From Litchfieldella rifensis (GTDB taxonomy: Bacteria > Pseudomonadota > Gammaproteobacteria > Pseudomonadales > Halomonadaceae), in contig NZ_JBHRUG010000029.1 in assembly GCF_042646605.1 (NCBI RefSeq), forward strand, positions 62,001 to 126,000: a stretch of DNA of 64,000 bases, written 5' to 3'. Positions 36,513-45,802 of this stretch are shown piece by piece (position 1 is the stretch's first letter; every line of letters begins with the position of its first letter). The notes under the pieces were generated by a model. The model had not been told where the DNA came from. It searched no databases and saw nothing but the letters and a program-made list of their open reading frames with translations. Position numbers and translations under genes: made by a program.

Positions 36513-36753
36513 ACTCAAACGCCTCATCATCGATACGCTGGAACTCGAGGATATCACCCCGGAAGACATCGTCTCCGATGCCCCGCTGTTCGGCGATGGG
36601 CTGGGCCTCGACTCCATCGATGCTCTCGAACTCGGTCTGGCATTGCAAAAGCGCTTCGGTATCAAGCTCGATGCCGAAGCAGAGGAAACACGCCACCATT
36701 TCGCCAGCCTGCATGCCCTGCAGTCACTCGTGGAGGCCCGTCGTGTCGACTGA
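36484..36753 (+). CDS. Acyl carrier protein 1 of the aryl polyene cluster (ApeE-like)
   Basis: This 89-residue ACP has the phosphopantetheine serine in GLDSIDALE (Ser44) and is strongly acidic. In the described aryl polyene pathway one ACP carries the aryl starter and the other the growing polyene; which one this is cannot be told. The cognate PPTase is at the end of the cluster. It overlaps both the acyltransferase and the second ACP gene. Confidence 0.92.
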   Translation: MSETHDLALELKRLIIDTLELEDITPEDIVSDAPLFGDGLGLDSIDALELGLALQKRFGIKLDAEAEETRHHFASLHALQSLVEARRVD

Positions 36754-37009
36754 TATTGCCGCTACCAACCACGCCGACATCTTCAACCACGTGCGCAAGA
36801 CACTGGTCGAACTGTTCGATCTCGAAGCCAACGACATCAAGCCCGAGGCGCGCCTCTACGAGGACCTCGACATCGACAGCATCGATGCCGTCGACCTGGT
36901 CGTCGAACTCAAACAGTTCACCGGCCGACGCATCAACCCCGACGACTTCAAATCGGTGCGTACCATCGAGGATGTGGTCAATGCCGTCGCACGCCTGATG
37001 CAACGCTGA
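36743..37009 (+). CDS. Acyl carrier protein 2 of the aryl polyene cluster (ApeF-like)
   Basis: This 88-residue ACP has the phosphopantetheine serine in DIDSIDAVDLVVE (Ser46). The start is GTG at 36743, with GGAGG six bases upstream, overlapping the previous ACP by 11 bases. Two tandem ACPs at this position are a signature of aryl polyene and flexirubin-type clusters. Confidence 0.92.
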   Translation: MSTDIAATNHADIFNHVRKTLVELFDLEANDIKPEARLYEDLDIDSIDAVDLVVELKQFTGRRINPDDFKSVRTIEDVVNAVARLMQR

Positions 37010-37012
37010 GAC

Positions 37013-37549
37013 ATGCTTCAACAAGCGATCAAATGGCTCGGCACGCTCTTGATTATGGCCTGGCCGGTGCTGGTCTTCGTGTTGCATGACTACCTGGGTA
37101 GCTGGCCCTTACTGGCGGCCGGTGCCGCGTTGCTCGCCTGGCGGATGCCACAGGCTCGTTATCTGGCACTCGTGGTAGCGACCTTCTTGCTCACATTGGG
37201 CGGCCTGGGGCACGCCGAACTCGGCATGCGAGCCTATCCGGTCGCGGTCAATGCCATGATGCTGGCCGTCTTCCTGACCAGCCTGTGGCAGGGCATGCCG
37301 ATCGTCGAACGCCTGGCCCGCCTGCGCGAGCCCGAGTTATCGCCGGCCGGGATACATTACACTCGCCGGGTCACCTGGGCATGGTGCGGCTTTTTCGTCT
37401 TCAACGGGACCATCGCCGGCTGGACGGCGCTATATGCCGACCTGGCGACCTGGTCACTGTACAACGGGGTCATCAGCTACGGCCTGATCGGCCTGATGTT
37501 TGCCGGCGAATGGCTGTTGCGCCGTCGACTGCGGAGAACCGTGACGTGA
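37013..37549 (+). CDS. Aryl polyene cluster membrane protein (ApeG-like)
   Basis: This 178-residue protein has about five predicted membrane segments, including WLGTLLIMAWPVLVFVL, GAGAALLAW-like stretches and GVISYGLIGLMFAGEWLL, and a basic C-terminus. Aryl polyene clusters carry an uncharacterised COG4648-type membrane protein here. It starts three bases after the second ACP and overlaps the next gene by four bases. Biochemical role unknown. Confidence 0.8.
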   Translation: MLQQAIKWLGTLLIMAWPVLVFVLHDYLGSWPLLAAGAALLAWRMPQARYLALVVATFLLTLGGLGHAELGMRAYPVAVNAMMLAVFLTSLWQGMPIVERLARLREPELSPAGIHYTRRVTWAWCGFFVFNGTIAGWTALYADLATWSLYNGVISYGLIGLMFAGEWLLRRRLRRTVT

Positions 37550-39249
37550 CCTTCGAGCCCCTCACGCAACTGCCCTGGCGCCGGCAGGCAGACCACACCC
37601 GCGCGCTGACACCCCCTTGGGTGACCCCTGCCTCCTTGCTCGCGCGCATCGATGCCTGGCGTCACTGGCTGGTCGGCCAGCCCGGTGGTCGCTGGCTACT
37701 CAGCCAACGCGACCCCGAGGACTTCTGCGCGGCCTTGGTGGCACTGTGGGAAAGCGGTCGGGTCGCGGTGCTGCCGGCCGATGACCGCCCCGAGACCCTG
37801 GCACGGCTCGCCGTGGAGGTCGATGGCACGCTACCCGATGCCCCTGGCAACCACGTCACCCGCCATCAGCAGACCAATGTCCTCCCACCCCACGAGGCGC
37901 TCGCCCCTTCGTCCACGGCGGTGGTCCTGTACACCTCCGGCTCCACCGGCGATCCCGTGCGTCTGGCCAAGCGTTTCGACCAGCTCGATGCGGAATTGGC
38001 CGCCCATGCCGACCTGTGGCCCTTGGCCGGCACCTGTGTCATCTCGCAGGTCAGTCACCAACATATCTATGGCCTTCTCACTGGGGTGTTGCACCCTCTT
38101 TGTAGCGGTGTCCCCTTCTGTGGCGATGATTGCCGCTATCCCGAGGTGCTTGCCGCGCGCCTCCAGGAAGCCGACGATGTCGGTCTCGCCCCGGTGGTCG
38201 TGAGTTCCCCTGCCCAATTGTCGCGCCTGCCGGAACACCTGCCCTGGAACGAGCTTCCCCGCCCCACCCGCGTGTTCTCCTCAGGCGCGCCCCTGCCGGC
38301 AAGGCATGCCCAGCACGCCGAATGCCTGTTGCGTGCCCCGGTGATCGAGCTTTACGGCAGTACCGAGACCGGAGGAATCGCCCACCGGCGACAGGCCCAG
38401 GGCGCTGCCTGGCAATCCCTGCCGGGGGTGCAGCTGTTGATCGCGGACGGCTGCCTGGCGCTGCGTTCGGCGTTTCTCGAAGATCCTCAGCGCTGGTGGC
38501 AGCAACCCGATCGGGTCGCACCGACGGCGGAAGGTTTCGAGCTGCTGGGTCGTGCGGATCGCGTGGTCAAGATCGCCGGCAAGCGTGTCTCGTTGGATCA
38601 TATCGAGCACGTCCTCACCGCCACACCGGAAGTTCGCGAGACACGTTGCGTCGATCTCGGTCGCGCCGACGGACGACTGGGTGCCGTGATCGTATTGCAC
38701 GACGAGTCCATACCGCACCAGCATGATACCCGCCATGCCCTGATCCAGCGCCTGAGAGCACGCCTGTCGACACACCTGGAGCGAGTCGCCATTCCCCGCT
38801 ACTGGCGCTTCGTCGATGCCCTGCCGAGCAATGCCCAGGGCAAGCTCGACCGCGGCCTGGTCAACCGGTTGTTCGCCGACCTCGACGACGCCAAGGCACC
38901 ACGCTGGCTGGGTGAGCGTCGCCCGGATCCCTCATCCTGCACCTTGACCCTGGAAGTCCCGGAACGCTTGATCTTCCTCGAGGGGCATTTCGAGGAGTAC
39001 CCGCTGGTGCCGGGGGTGGTCATGGTGCAGTGGGCCATCGAACTCGCCGGCGAGAGCTTTGCTGAACCGGGCGCATTCCAGGCCATCGAGCGGCTCAAGT
39101 TCCAGCGCGTGCTGCGCCCCGGAGTGCGCTTTACGTTGCAGCTGACGCGTCGCGACGATGGCATCGCCTTTGCCATCGATTCGTATGAAGGGCGGCATTG
39201 TGCAGGCCGGGTTCGCCTGCAGACCCGGAATGGAGGTGATCATGGCTGA
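37546..39249 (+). CDS. Aryl acid adenylating enzyme fused to an ApeI-like dehydratase domain
   Basis: This 567-residue fusion has an AMP-binding domain (about 1-455) with the ATP loop VLYTSGSTGDPV, ELYGSTETGG and the C-terminal lysine in NAQGKLDRG. A hotdog domain (about 460-567) follows, carrying GHFEEYPLVPGVVMVQW near His481 as in FabA/FabZ/ApeI. The ligase part would load the aryl acid on an ACP (ApeH-like), and the second part would dehydrate chain intermediates. The GTG start at 37546 overlaps the membrane protein stop (GTGA). Confidence 0.87.
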   Translation: MTFEPLTQLPWRRQADHTRALTPPWVTPASLLARIDAWRHWLVGQPGGRWLLSQRDPEDFCAALVALWESGRVAVLPADDRPETLARLAVEVDGTLPDAPGNHVTRHQQTNVLPPHEALAPSSTAVVLYTSGSTGDPVRLAKRFDQLDAELAAHADLWPLAGTCVISQVSHQHIYGLLTGVLHPLCSGVPFCGDDCRYPEVLAARLQEADDVGLAPVVVSSPAQLSRLPEHLPWNELPRPTRVFSSGAPLPARHAQHAECLLRAPVIELYGSTETGGIAHRRQAQGAAWQSLPGVQLLIADGCLALRSAFLEDPQRWWQQPDRVAPTAEGFELLGRADRVVKIAGKRVSLDHIEHVLTATPEVRETRCVDLGRADGRLGAVIVLHDESIPHQHDTRHALIQRLRARLSTHLERVAIPRYWRFVDALPSNAQGKLDRGLVNRLFADLDDAKAPRWLGERRPDPSSCTLTLEVPERLIFLEGHFEEYPLVPGVVMVQWAIELAGESFAEPGAFQAIERLKFQRVLRPGVRFTLQLTRRDDGIAFAIDSYEGRHCAGRVRLQTRNGGDHG

Positions 39250-40000
39250 GTCACGTCCCTGCGTCCTGATTCCGGTCTACAACCACCCCGCCACCATTGG
39301 CCCGGTATGCGATGCGTTGGCCGCCCTGGGGGTACCGCTATTGCTGGTGGACGATGGGTGTGACGCCGAGTGCGCGACCGAGCTCGACCGCCTCGCCGCG
39401 GACGGTCACCACCTGCTGCGCCTGGCCGCCAACCAGGGCAAGGGGGCCGCGGTGCGTGCCGGGCTGCAGGAAGCCCAGCGCCGGGGCTATACCCATGCCC
39501 TGCAGGTCGATGCCGATGGCCAGCATGCCAGCGAAGACCTGCCTGCCTTTCTCGCCGGATTGGATACGGCGCCCGACACCCTGGTGGTCGGCTATCCCCG
39601 CTATGATGCCAGCGTTCCTCGCGCGCGCTTCCTTGGCCGTTACGCGACCCATGTCTGGGTGTGGATCAACACCCTGTCTCTGGAGATCCGCGATTCCATG
39701 TGCGGGGTCAGACTTTATCCGGTTGCCACCCTCAACCGCTTGCTGGCACGCCACCCCTGTGGCGATCGCATGACCTTCGACACCGAAGTGCTGGTGCGTT
39801 GGCTGTGGGACGGCGGCAACCTCGCACAACGACCGGTGCGTGTGCACTATCCGCGCGATGGCGTGAGTCATTTCGCCCTGTGGCGTGACAACCGCCAGAT
39901 CTCCGCCATGCATACCCGCCTGTTCTTCGGCATGCTGCTGCGCTTGCCCCGATTGCTGGCTCGACGGCTGCGAGGACAGCCTTCGAGGGTGGGCCCATGA
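39242..40000 (+). CDS. Family 2 glycosyltransferase of the aryl polyene cluster
   Basis: This 252-residue protein has VLIPVYNHPATI, VDDG, the DxD-like DADGQH and GNLAQRPVRVHYP. This is a GT2 fold resembling the dolichol-phosphate-mannosyltransferase-like enzymes of aryl polyene clusters. It likely adds a sugar to the lipid or polyene carrier. A strong GGAGG ribosome-binding site precedes ATG 39242, overlapping the preceding stop by eight bases. Confidence 0.86.
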   Translation: MAESRPCVLIPVYNHPATIGPVCDALAALGVPLLLVDDGCDAECATELDRLAADGHHLLRLAANQGKGAAVRAGLQEAQRRGYTHALQVDADGQHASEDLPAFLAGLDTAPDTLVVGYPRYDASVPRARFLGRYATHVWVWINTLSLEIRDSMCGVRLYPVATLNRLLARHPCGDRMTFDTEVLVRWLWDGGNLAQRPVRVHYPRDGVSHFALWRDNRQISAMHTRLFFGMLLRLPRLLARRLRGQPSRVGP

Positions 40001-40935
40001 GTCATTGGGCGCAGATCGGGGAACGGGGCACCGTCGCCGGCATGACCCTGATGGTGGCCATTCAGCGCCACTTGGGGCGCTGGCCCTTCCGACTGGTGCT
40101 ATGGCCGGTCATGCTGTGGTACTTCCTGATGCACGGCGCGGCGCGACGCGCCTCCCAGTCCTACCTGCAACGCCTGGATCCCCATCTCGGCCAGCGACCG
40201 CTCGCTCGCTGGTGGTGCAGTTATCGCCACTTCCTGGCCTTCGGCGAGGCCCTGATGGACAAGGTCGCGGCCTGGAGTGGAGATATCGCCGATGAGCGTC
40301 TGGGCGGCACCGGTATCGCCCGTTTCACTGCCGCTATCGACGGTGGCCGAGGAGGACTGATCCTGGTCGCCCACCATGGCAACCTCGATGTGGTCAACGC
40401 CCTGGTCGAGCGGCATCCGGGACTCGAGCTGACGGTGATGATGCATACCCGCAATGCACGCAAGTTCAATGCTCTGCTCGAGCGTGTCACAGGGCGGCCT
40501 CGCCCGCATGTGCTCGAAGTCAGCGAGATCACGCCGGCCACCGCCCAGGCCCTGGCCGAACGTATTCAGGCTGGCGGGTATGTGGTCATCGCCGCGGACC
40601 GGCTCTCCCTGTCGAGGGGACGGACACGGTGCCTCGACTTTCTCGGCGGCCGGGCCAGGTTCCCCGAAGGGCCCTTCCGGCTTGCCGCGCTACTGCGCTG
40701 CCCACTGTATACCCTGGCCTGCGTGCGCGAGAGCGACGGGTTCCGGATCGATTTCGAGCTCCTCGATGATACCCGGGACCTGGCGCGCCGCCAGCGCGAG
40801 CCCTGGATCGCCGAGACCATGCAACGCCACGCCGATCACCTGGCCCGGCGCGTACAGCGCCATCCTCGGCAATGGTTCAATTTCTTTCCGTTCTGGATGA
40901 ACGACACGGGACACCTTCATGACGATACCCCATGA
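39997..40935 (+). CDS. LpxL/HtrB-like acyltransferase of the aryl polyene cluster
   Basis: This 312-residue protein has one N-terminal membrane segment (about 30-48), the HX4D motif HHGNLD and the RFPEGPFRLAALLRCPLYTL block, distant from but homologous to LpxL. It would transfer a fatty or polyenoic acyl group to the lipid carrier. It overlaps the glycosyltransferase (ATGA) and the ammonia-lyase gene (17 bases). Confidence 0.85.
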   Translation: MSHWAQIGERGTVAGMTLMVAIQRHLGRWPFRLVLWPVMLWYFLMHGAARRASQSYLQRLDPHLGQRPLARWWCSYRHFLAFGEALMDKVAAWSGDIADERLGGTGIARFTAAIDGGRGGLILVAHHGNLDVVNALVERHPGLELTVMMHTRNARKFNALLERVTGRPRPHVLEVSEITPATAQALAERIQAGGYVVIAADRLSLSRGRTRCLDFLGGRARFPEGPFRLAALLRCPLYTLACVRESDGFRIDFELLDDTRDLARRQREPWIAETMQRHADHLARRVQRHPRQWFNFFPFWMNDTGHLHDDTP

Positions 40936-42490
40936 CCCGGTTGCTGGATCCACCGCCAGCGAACCTCTCACGCTGGATGGCTCGCCCGTCACCCTCGAGG
41001 ACGTGCTGGCGGTCGCCGAAGGGCGCCGCCGCGTCGCCCTGTCGACGGCGCCGGACTTCCGTGAGCGCATCGCTCGAGGCAACGCATTTCTCGAACGCCT
41101 GCTCGAGGAAGACGGCGTGGTCTACGGCGTCACCACCGGCTATGGCGATTCCTGTACCCGCGAGGTGCCCGCATCCGACCTCGAGCAACTACCCCGCCAG
41201 TTGTATACCTTCCATGGCTGCGGCCTGGGCGAGGTGCTGTCGGTGGAAGCCGCACGGGCGGTGGTCATGGTGCGCCTGGTGTCGCTGTGCCGTGGCGTCT
41301 CGGGTGTCAGCGTCGAACTCCTCGAGCGCCTGGTCTGGCTGCTCGAGCATGACGTCGTACCGGTCATTCCCGAGGAGGGGTCGGTGGGGGCAAGCGGCGA
41401 TCTGACGCCGCTGTCGTATCTGGCCGCCGTGCTGTGTGGCGAGCGCGACGTGTTCGACCGTGGCCAGCGCCGCGCCACCGCCGAAGTCCTCGCCGAACAC
41501 GGCCTCGCCCCCTATCGCCTGAAGCCCAAGGAAGGCCTGGCACTGATGAACGGCACCGCGGTGATGACCGCGCTGGGTGTCTTCGCCTTTGCCCGGACTA
41601 CCTATTTGGCTCGGCTTGCCACACGCATCACCGCCCTATCGGTCTATGCGCTGGACGGCAACCCCTATCATTTCGACGCCGACCTGTTCGCCGCCAAGCC
41701 GCATCCGGGGCAGAACCGTGTGGCCGAACGCCTGCGCGACGACCTGCACGCTCCCAGCACGCCGCGCAACTCGCCACGCCTGCAGGACCGTTACTCGACA
41801 CGTTGCGCCCCGCACGTGATCGGTGTGGTGGAAGACGCCCTGCCCTGGTGGCGCCAGTTCCTCGAGACCGAACTCAACAGTGCCAACGACAACCCGCTGA
41901 TCGACGCCGAGGGCGGCAAAGTCATGCATGGCGGGCACTTCTACGGCGGCCATGTCGCCTTCGTCATGGACAGCCTCAAGCAGGCCAATGCCAACCTGGC
42001 CGACCTGCTCGATCGCCAGTTGGCGCTGCTGGTCGATGCCCGTTTCAACCACGGCCTACCCAGCAACCTGAGCGGCGCCACGCCGGAACGGGCCAGCCTC
42101 AACCATGGCTACAAGGCGGTGCAGATCGGGGCATCGGCGTGGACCGCGGAGGCCCTCAAGCTGACCATGCCGGCCAGTGTCTTCTCGCGCTCCACCGAGT
42201 GCCACAACCAGGACAAGGTCAGCATGGGCACCATTGCCGCCCGCGATGCGCTGCGCGTCCTCACTCTCGTCGAACAGGTCGCGGCCGCCTCCCTGCATGC
42301 CGCCTGCCAGGGCGTCGAGCTGCGTAGCCGCCTCGCCGATGCCGCCCCGCTCCCTCAAGGCCTGGCCAGCTTTCTCGATGTCTGTCGGTCGACGTTCCCG
42401 GCCTTGGGCGAAGACCGTGCCCTGGAACCCGAGCTGCGCACCCTCTGTGGCCTGATCCGCCAACGCCGCTGGAGCCTGTATGACGCCTGA
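40919..42490 (+). CDS. MIO-type aromatic amino acid ammonia-lyase (HAL/PAL/TAL family)
   Basis: This 523-residue protein has the self-forming MIO cofactor triad Ala-Ser-Gly at 158-160 (GASGDLTP), the catalytic tyrosine in VYGVTTGYGDS (Tyr69) and the C-terminal CHNQDKVSMGT block. The substrate-selectivity pair is Phe98-His99, not the Ser-His of histidine ammonia-lyase. It therefore may make cinnamate- or coumarate-type acids as the aryl starter. Its position inside the cluster argues for a biosynthetic rather than a hut role; there are no hut genes nearby. Confidence 0.88.
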   Translation: MTIPHDPVAGSTASEPLTLDGSPVTLEDVLAVAEGRRRVALSTAPDFRERIARGNAFLERLLEEDGVVYGVTTGYGDSCTREVPASDLEQLPRQLYTFHGCGLGEVLSVEAARAVVMVRLVSLCRGVSGVSVELLERLVWLLEHDVVPVIPEEGSVGASGDLTPLSYLAAVLCGERDVFDRGQRRATAEVLAEHGLAPYRLKPKEGLALMNGTAVMTALGVFAFARTTYLARLATRITALSVYALDGNPYHFDADLFAAKPHPGQNRVAERLRDDLHAPSTPRNSPRLQDRYSTRCAPHVIGVVEDALPWWRQFLETELNSANDNPLIDAEGGKVMHGGHFYGGHVAFVMDSLKQANANLADLLDRQLALLVDARFNHGLPSNLSGATPERASLNHGYKAVQIGASAWTAEALKLTMPASVFSRSTECHNQDKVSMGTIAARDALRVLTLVEQVAAASLHAACQGVELRSRLADAAPLPQGLASFLDVCRSTFPALGEDRALEPELRTLCGLIRQRRWSLYDA

Positions 42491-42920
42491 CGACCGCCCA
42501 CTGCCGCACAGCGAGACCGAGCTGACGATTCCCTTTCATGACATCGACATGATGCGGGTAGCCTGGCACGGCCACTATGTGCGCTATCTGGAAATCGCCC
42601 GCTGCGAACTGCTCGATGCCATCGACTACAACTATCCGCAGATGCAAGCCTCGGGGTTCGCCTGGCCGGTGATCGACCTGCGCCTGCGCTATGCCGCCCC
42701 GGCGGTGTTCGCCCAGCGTATCGCCATCGAAGCCCGCGTCAGCGAATGGGAACACCGCCTCAAGGTCGACTACACCATCCGCGATGCCGAGACGCGCAAG
42801 CGCCTGACCCGGGCCTGGAGCGTGCAGGTCGCGGTGGGACTCGACGATCACGGCATGCGCCTGGCATCACCGCCGGCGCTGGTCGAGCGGCTGCTCGCCT
42901 GGCAGGAGGCCAACCACTGA
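42480..42920 (+). CDS. 4HBT-type thioesterase (ApeK-like)
   Basis: This 146-residue hotdog protein has TIPFHDIDMMRVAWHGHYVRYLE, the catalytic aspartate plus HGHY region of the 4-hydroxybenzoyl-CoA thioesterase family. It probably releases or proof-reads ACP-bound acyl groups. It overlaps the ammonia-lyase by 11 bases and the LolA-like gene by one (TGATG). Confidence 0.87.
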   Translation: MTPDDRPLPHSETELTIPFHDIDMMRVAWHGHYVRYLEIARCELLDAIDYNYPQMQASGFAWPVIDLRLRYAAPAVFAQRIAIEARVSEWEHRLKVDYTIRDAETRKRLTRAWSVQVAVGLDDHGMRLASPPALVERLLAWQEANH

Positions 42921-43477
42921 TGCGCCGTGTCCTGTGGGCCGCTTGTGCCGCCTTGCTCCTGAGCGCCAGCCCATCGACGTGGGCCACCCCCGACGCCGCC
43001 ACCCTCGCTGCACATCTGGCCGCCCATGCCCCGCAATGCGGCCGCTTCGAGCAGTCGCGCTGGCTGGCCGATCTCGAGACACGCCTCGACAGTCGCGGCC
43101 ATTTTCAGCAGCAGGAAAACGGTCTGATCTGGCAGACCACCGTACCGGTGAAGGATCGCGTGGTCCTGAGCCAGGACAACGACGCGCTGCCGCTCGGTTT
43201 CCAGGTCATGCTGCCGGTCTTCACCGGCCTGCTGTCGGGCGACTGGCAGGCCTTGGAACGTCACTTCTCGCTCGAACTCAGCGGTGAGCTGGAAAACTGG
43301 CAGGCCAGGCTGGTGCCCAGTGAGGCGGCTGTCGCCGAGCGACTCACGCACCTGGTGGTCGGGGGCGACCAGCGAGTGAAGCGCATCGAACTCGAATTCG
43401 CCGACGGCGACCGGCTCGACCTGCGATTGACGCCGGCCGCTTGCGAGAACCTCGGCCACGGCGCTCCTTCGCCGTGA
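42920..43477 (+). CDS. LolA-like periplasmic lipid carrier of the aryl polyene cluster
   Basis: This 185-residue protein has a signal peptide (cleavage near TWA22), then CGRFEQSRWLADLETRLDSRGHFQQQENGLIWQTTVPVK, the LolA-fold start. It would ferry the lipid-linked polyene from the inner to the outer membrane. A second LolA-like gene (52435-53115) shares the FEQ-WLAD-TRL pattern. The stop overlaps the MMPL start (GTGA). Confidence 0.84.
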   Translation: MRRVLWAACAALLLSASPSTWATPDAATLAAHLAAHAPQCGRFEQSRWLADLETRLDSRGHFQQQENGLIWQTTVPVKDRVVLSQDNDALPLGFQVMLPVFTGLLSGDWQALERHFSLELSGELENWQARLVPSEAAVAERLTHLVVGGDQRVKRIELEFADGDRLDLRLTPAACENLGHGAPSP

Positions 43478-45789
43478 GCGATGCACAGCGCCCTACCCGT
43501 GTCGAGCGCCTTGCGGCTTGGGGCTGGGCCGGGCTGCTGTTGGGATGCTCCATCCTGCTCGCCAGCTTGCTGCGCCAGGCAACGCCGCTGGATACGCGCA
43601 TCACGGCGCTGCTGCCGGAAACCCCTCGGACCGCGTTGATCGAGCGGGCCGAGCGACGCCTGACCCAGGCCTTCGAGGACCGCTTCGTGCTGCTGGTCAG
43701 CGGTGAGGAGTCGGCCCGGCTGATCACCGATCTCAAGGTTCGCCTGCAGGCTTCCGGGAGTGTCGCCGGTTTCGACGAGACCACGGTCGAGCGCCCCGAC
43801 GATGCCCTGGCTCCCTACCGCTATCGACTGCTGGCCGAGCCACTGGCCAGCGGCGATACCGAAGCCTGGGTGCAACGCGCACTCGCCCGTCTGTTCACCC
43901 CCGGCAGCGATGCCGATCCACGACGCGACCCCTTCGGCCTGCTCGATGCCTGGCTCGCGCAGCGACTCGACGGTCCCATTCATCTGGTCGACGGCCTCCC
44001 GGCCATCGTCGATCGGGATCGCCACTGGTTCGTGATCAGTGGTCGCCTATCCGCCAGCCCCTACGACATGCCCATGCAGCGGCGTCTGGTCGCTGCACTG
44101 TCGAGCTTCCACGACGCTCACCCCGAGGCCGAACTGTTGCGCAGCGGCCTGGTGTTCCACGCCGCCGCCGGGGCAAGCCAAGCCAAGCGGGAAGTCTCCA
44201 CCATCGGTCTGGGTTCACTGCTGGGTATCGGCTTGCTGCTATGGGCAACCTTTCGTCGCGGCTCGATTCTCGCCAGCCTGCTGCTACCGGTCGGTTGCGG
44301 TGTGCTGTTTGCACTGCCGCTGACCTGGGCCATCTTCGGCACGCTCAACCTGCTGACGCTGGCCTTCGGTGCCAGCCTGATCGGCATCGCCGTCGACTAC
44401 GCCCTGCACCTGCAATGCGCTCGCCAACTGGCTCCCGAGCGGCCGTTATCCCGGCTCTGGCCCGGCTTGTTACTGGGACTGGCCTCCAGCCTGGTCGCCT
44501 ATCTCGCCCAACTCGCCACGCCCCTGCCCGGATTGCGCCAGATGGCCACCTTCGCCGCCCTGGGGCTGCTCGGCGCCTGGCTGACCGTGCGCCTGTGGCT
44601 ACCGAGGTTCGCACCCCGACCTCATGGTGCCACGGCACGCATCGCCGCCCGCCTGAACCGGCTACGCCTACCGTCCCGAGCCCCGTATCGCTGGACCCTG
44701 CTGGGCTTGCTCGGCCTGTTCGCGGGAGGACTGATCGTCGCGCGCCTGACAACCAGCGACGACCTGCGCCAACTCAATCCCTCGCCCGACGCGCTGATCG
44801 CCGAGCAGCAACGTGTGCAAGCCCTGCTGGAGCGGCCGACCGGCAGCCGCTACCTGGTCGTGACCGCCGACCGCGAAGCCGAACTGCTGGAACGCTTGGA
44901 AGCCCTCGAGGCACCTCTGGCCCGGCTGCATGAGCAGGGCCACCTGGCAGATTATCGCCATCTCGCCCAGGCCGTGCCTTCCCCGGCCACCCAGCAAGAC
45001 AACCTGGCACGGGTGCGCCAGGCTTACACTCGCGCCCTTCCCCCGCTGATCGAACGCGCCGGGCTCCCCGGGCACCTGCACGAATCGGCCTTCGATGCCT
45101 TGCGGTCAGTCCCGCTGCTGACCCTCGATGAATGGCTAAAGATGCCATTGGCACGTGCCGATAGCATGTTATGGCTCGGCGAGGATTCCGCTCCCGGCAC
45201 CGAGAGTCGCGAACTGGCGGCCCTGATCGCGCTGGGTGACGCCGATGACGTCGCCCAGCAAGCACTGGCCCGGCTCGCCTCGTCATCGCATGTCCATTAC
45301 CAGGACCGCGTGGCAACGCTCTCCGAGCACCTGGCGCGGCTGCGCAACCAGATTGCCCTGTGGCTGGCAGTCGCCGTGGCGGGGTTGGCGTTACTGTTCG
45401 GCTGGCGCTATCGCTGGCAGGCCTGGCGCGTGTTGCTGCCGCCGTTGGGCGCGGTGGTGGCGACCCTGGCGTTATTCAGCGCACTGGGCATCGGCCTGAC
45501 ACTGTTTCATCTGCTGGGACTGCTGCTGGTGCTGGGCATCGGGCTCGACGCCGGCATCTTCAGCAGCGAGCATCCCGATAGCCCGGCAGCCTGGCTGGCG
45601 ATCAGCCTGTCCTGCGCGTCGAGCCTGTTGGCCTTCGGCCTGCTGGCCTTCAGTGCCACGCCGGCATTGCATTATCTGGGCCTGACCTGCCTCATCGGGC
45701 TCGCGGCCACCTGGGGGCTGGTGCCCTTCGCCCGGGCGGCCACGATGCCGACGACACACGAGCACGATGCCATCGGCGATGGCCAATAG
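43474..45789 (+). CDS. MMPL/RND-family exporter
   Basis: This 771-residue protein has two repeats of a membrane helix, periplasmic loop and helix bundle; the bundles are near residues 245-400 and 630-760 (SLIGIAVDYALHLQCAR; LVLGIGLDAGIFSSEHP). Each repeat shows the G-xGxDY / GxGxDA charged-helix motif of RND proteins. It probably lifts the finished lipid-linked polyene from the inner membrane to LolA. I prefer the GTG at 43474; TTG at 43441 adds 11 residues. Confidence 0.86.
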   Translation: MSDAQRPTRVERLAAWGWAGLLLGCSILLASLLRQATPLDTRITALLPETPRTALIERAERRLTQAFEDRFVLLVSGEESARLITDLKVRLQASGSVAGFDETTVERPDDALAPYRYRLLAEPLASGDTEAWVQRALARLFTPGSDADPRRDPFGLLDAWLAQRLDGPIHLVDGLPAIVDRDRHWFVISGRLSASPYDMPMQRRLVAALSSFHDAHPEAELLRSGLVFHAAAGASQAKREVSTIGLGSLLGIGLLLWATFRRGSILASLLLPVGCGVLFALPLTWAIFGTLNLLTLAFGASLIGIAVDYALHLQCARQLAPERPLSRLWPGLLLGLASSLVAYLAQLATPLPGLRQMATFAALGLLGAWLTVRLWLPRFAPRPHGATARIAARLNRLRLPSRAPYRWTLLGLLGLFAGGLIVARLTTSDDLRQLNPSPDALIAEQQRVQALLERPTGSRYLVVTADREAELLERLEALEAPLARLHEQGHLADYRHLAQAVPSPATQQDNLARVRQAYTRALPPLIERAGLPGHLHESAFDALRSVPLLTLDEWLKMPLARADSMLWLGEDSAPGTESRELAALIALGDADDVAQQALARLASSSHVHYQDRVATLSEHLARLRNQIALWLAVAVAGLALLFGWRYRWQAWRVLLPPLGAVVATLALFSALGIGLTLFHLLGLLLVLGIGLDAGIFSSEHPDSPAAWLAISLSCASSLLAFGLLAFSATPALHYLGLTCLIGLAATWGLVPFARAATMPTTHEHDAIGDGQ

Positions 45790-45802
45790 GAGAACGCAAC
45801 AC

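Noticed and set aside
40919..42490. Histidine utilisation (hut) role for the ammonia-lyase
   Set aside because: No hutU, hutI, hutG or hutC nearby, a non-histidine selectivity pair, and overlapping membership in the polyene operon.
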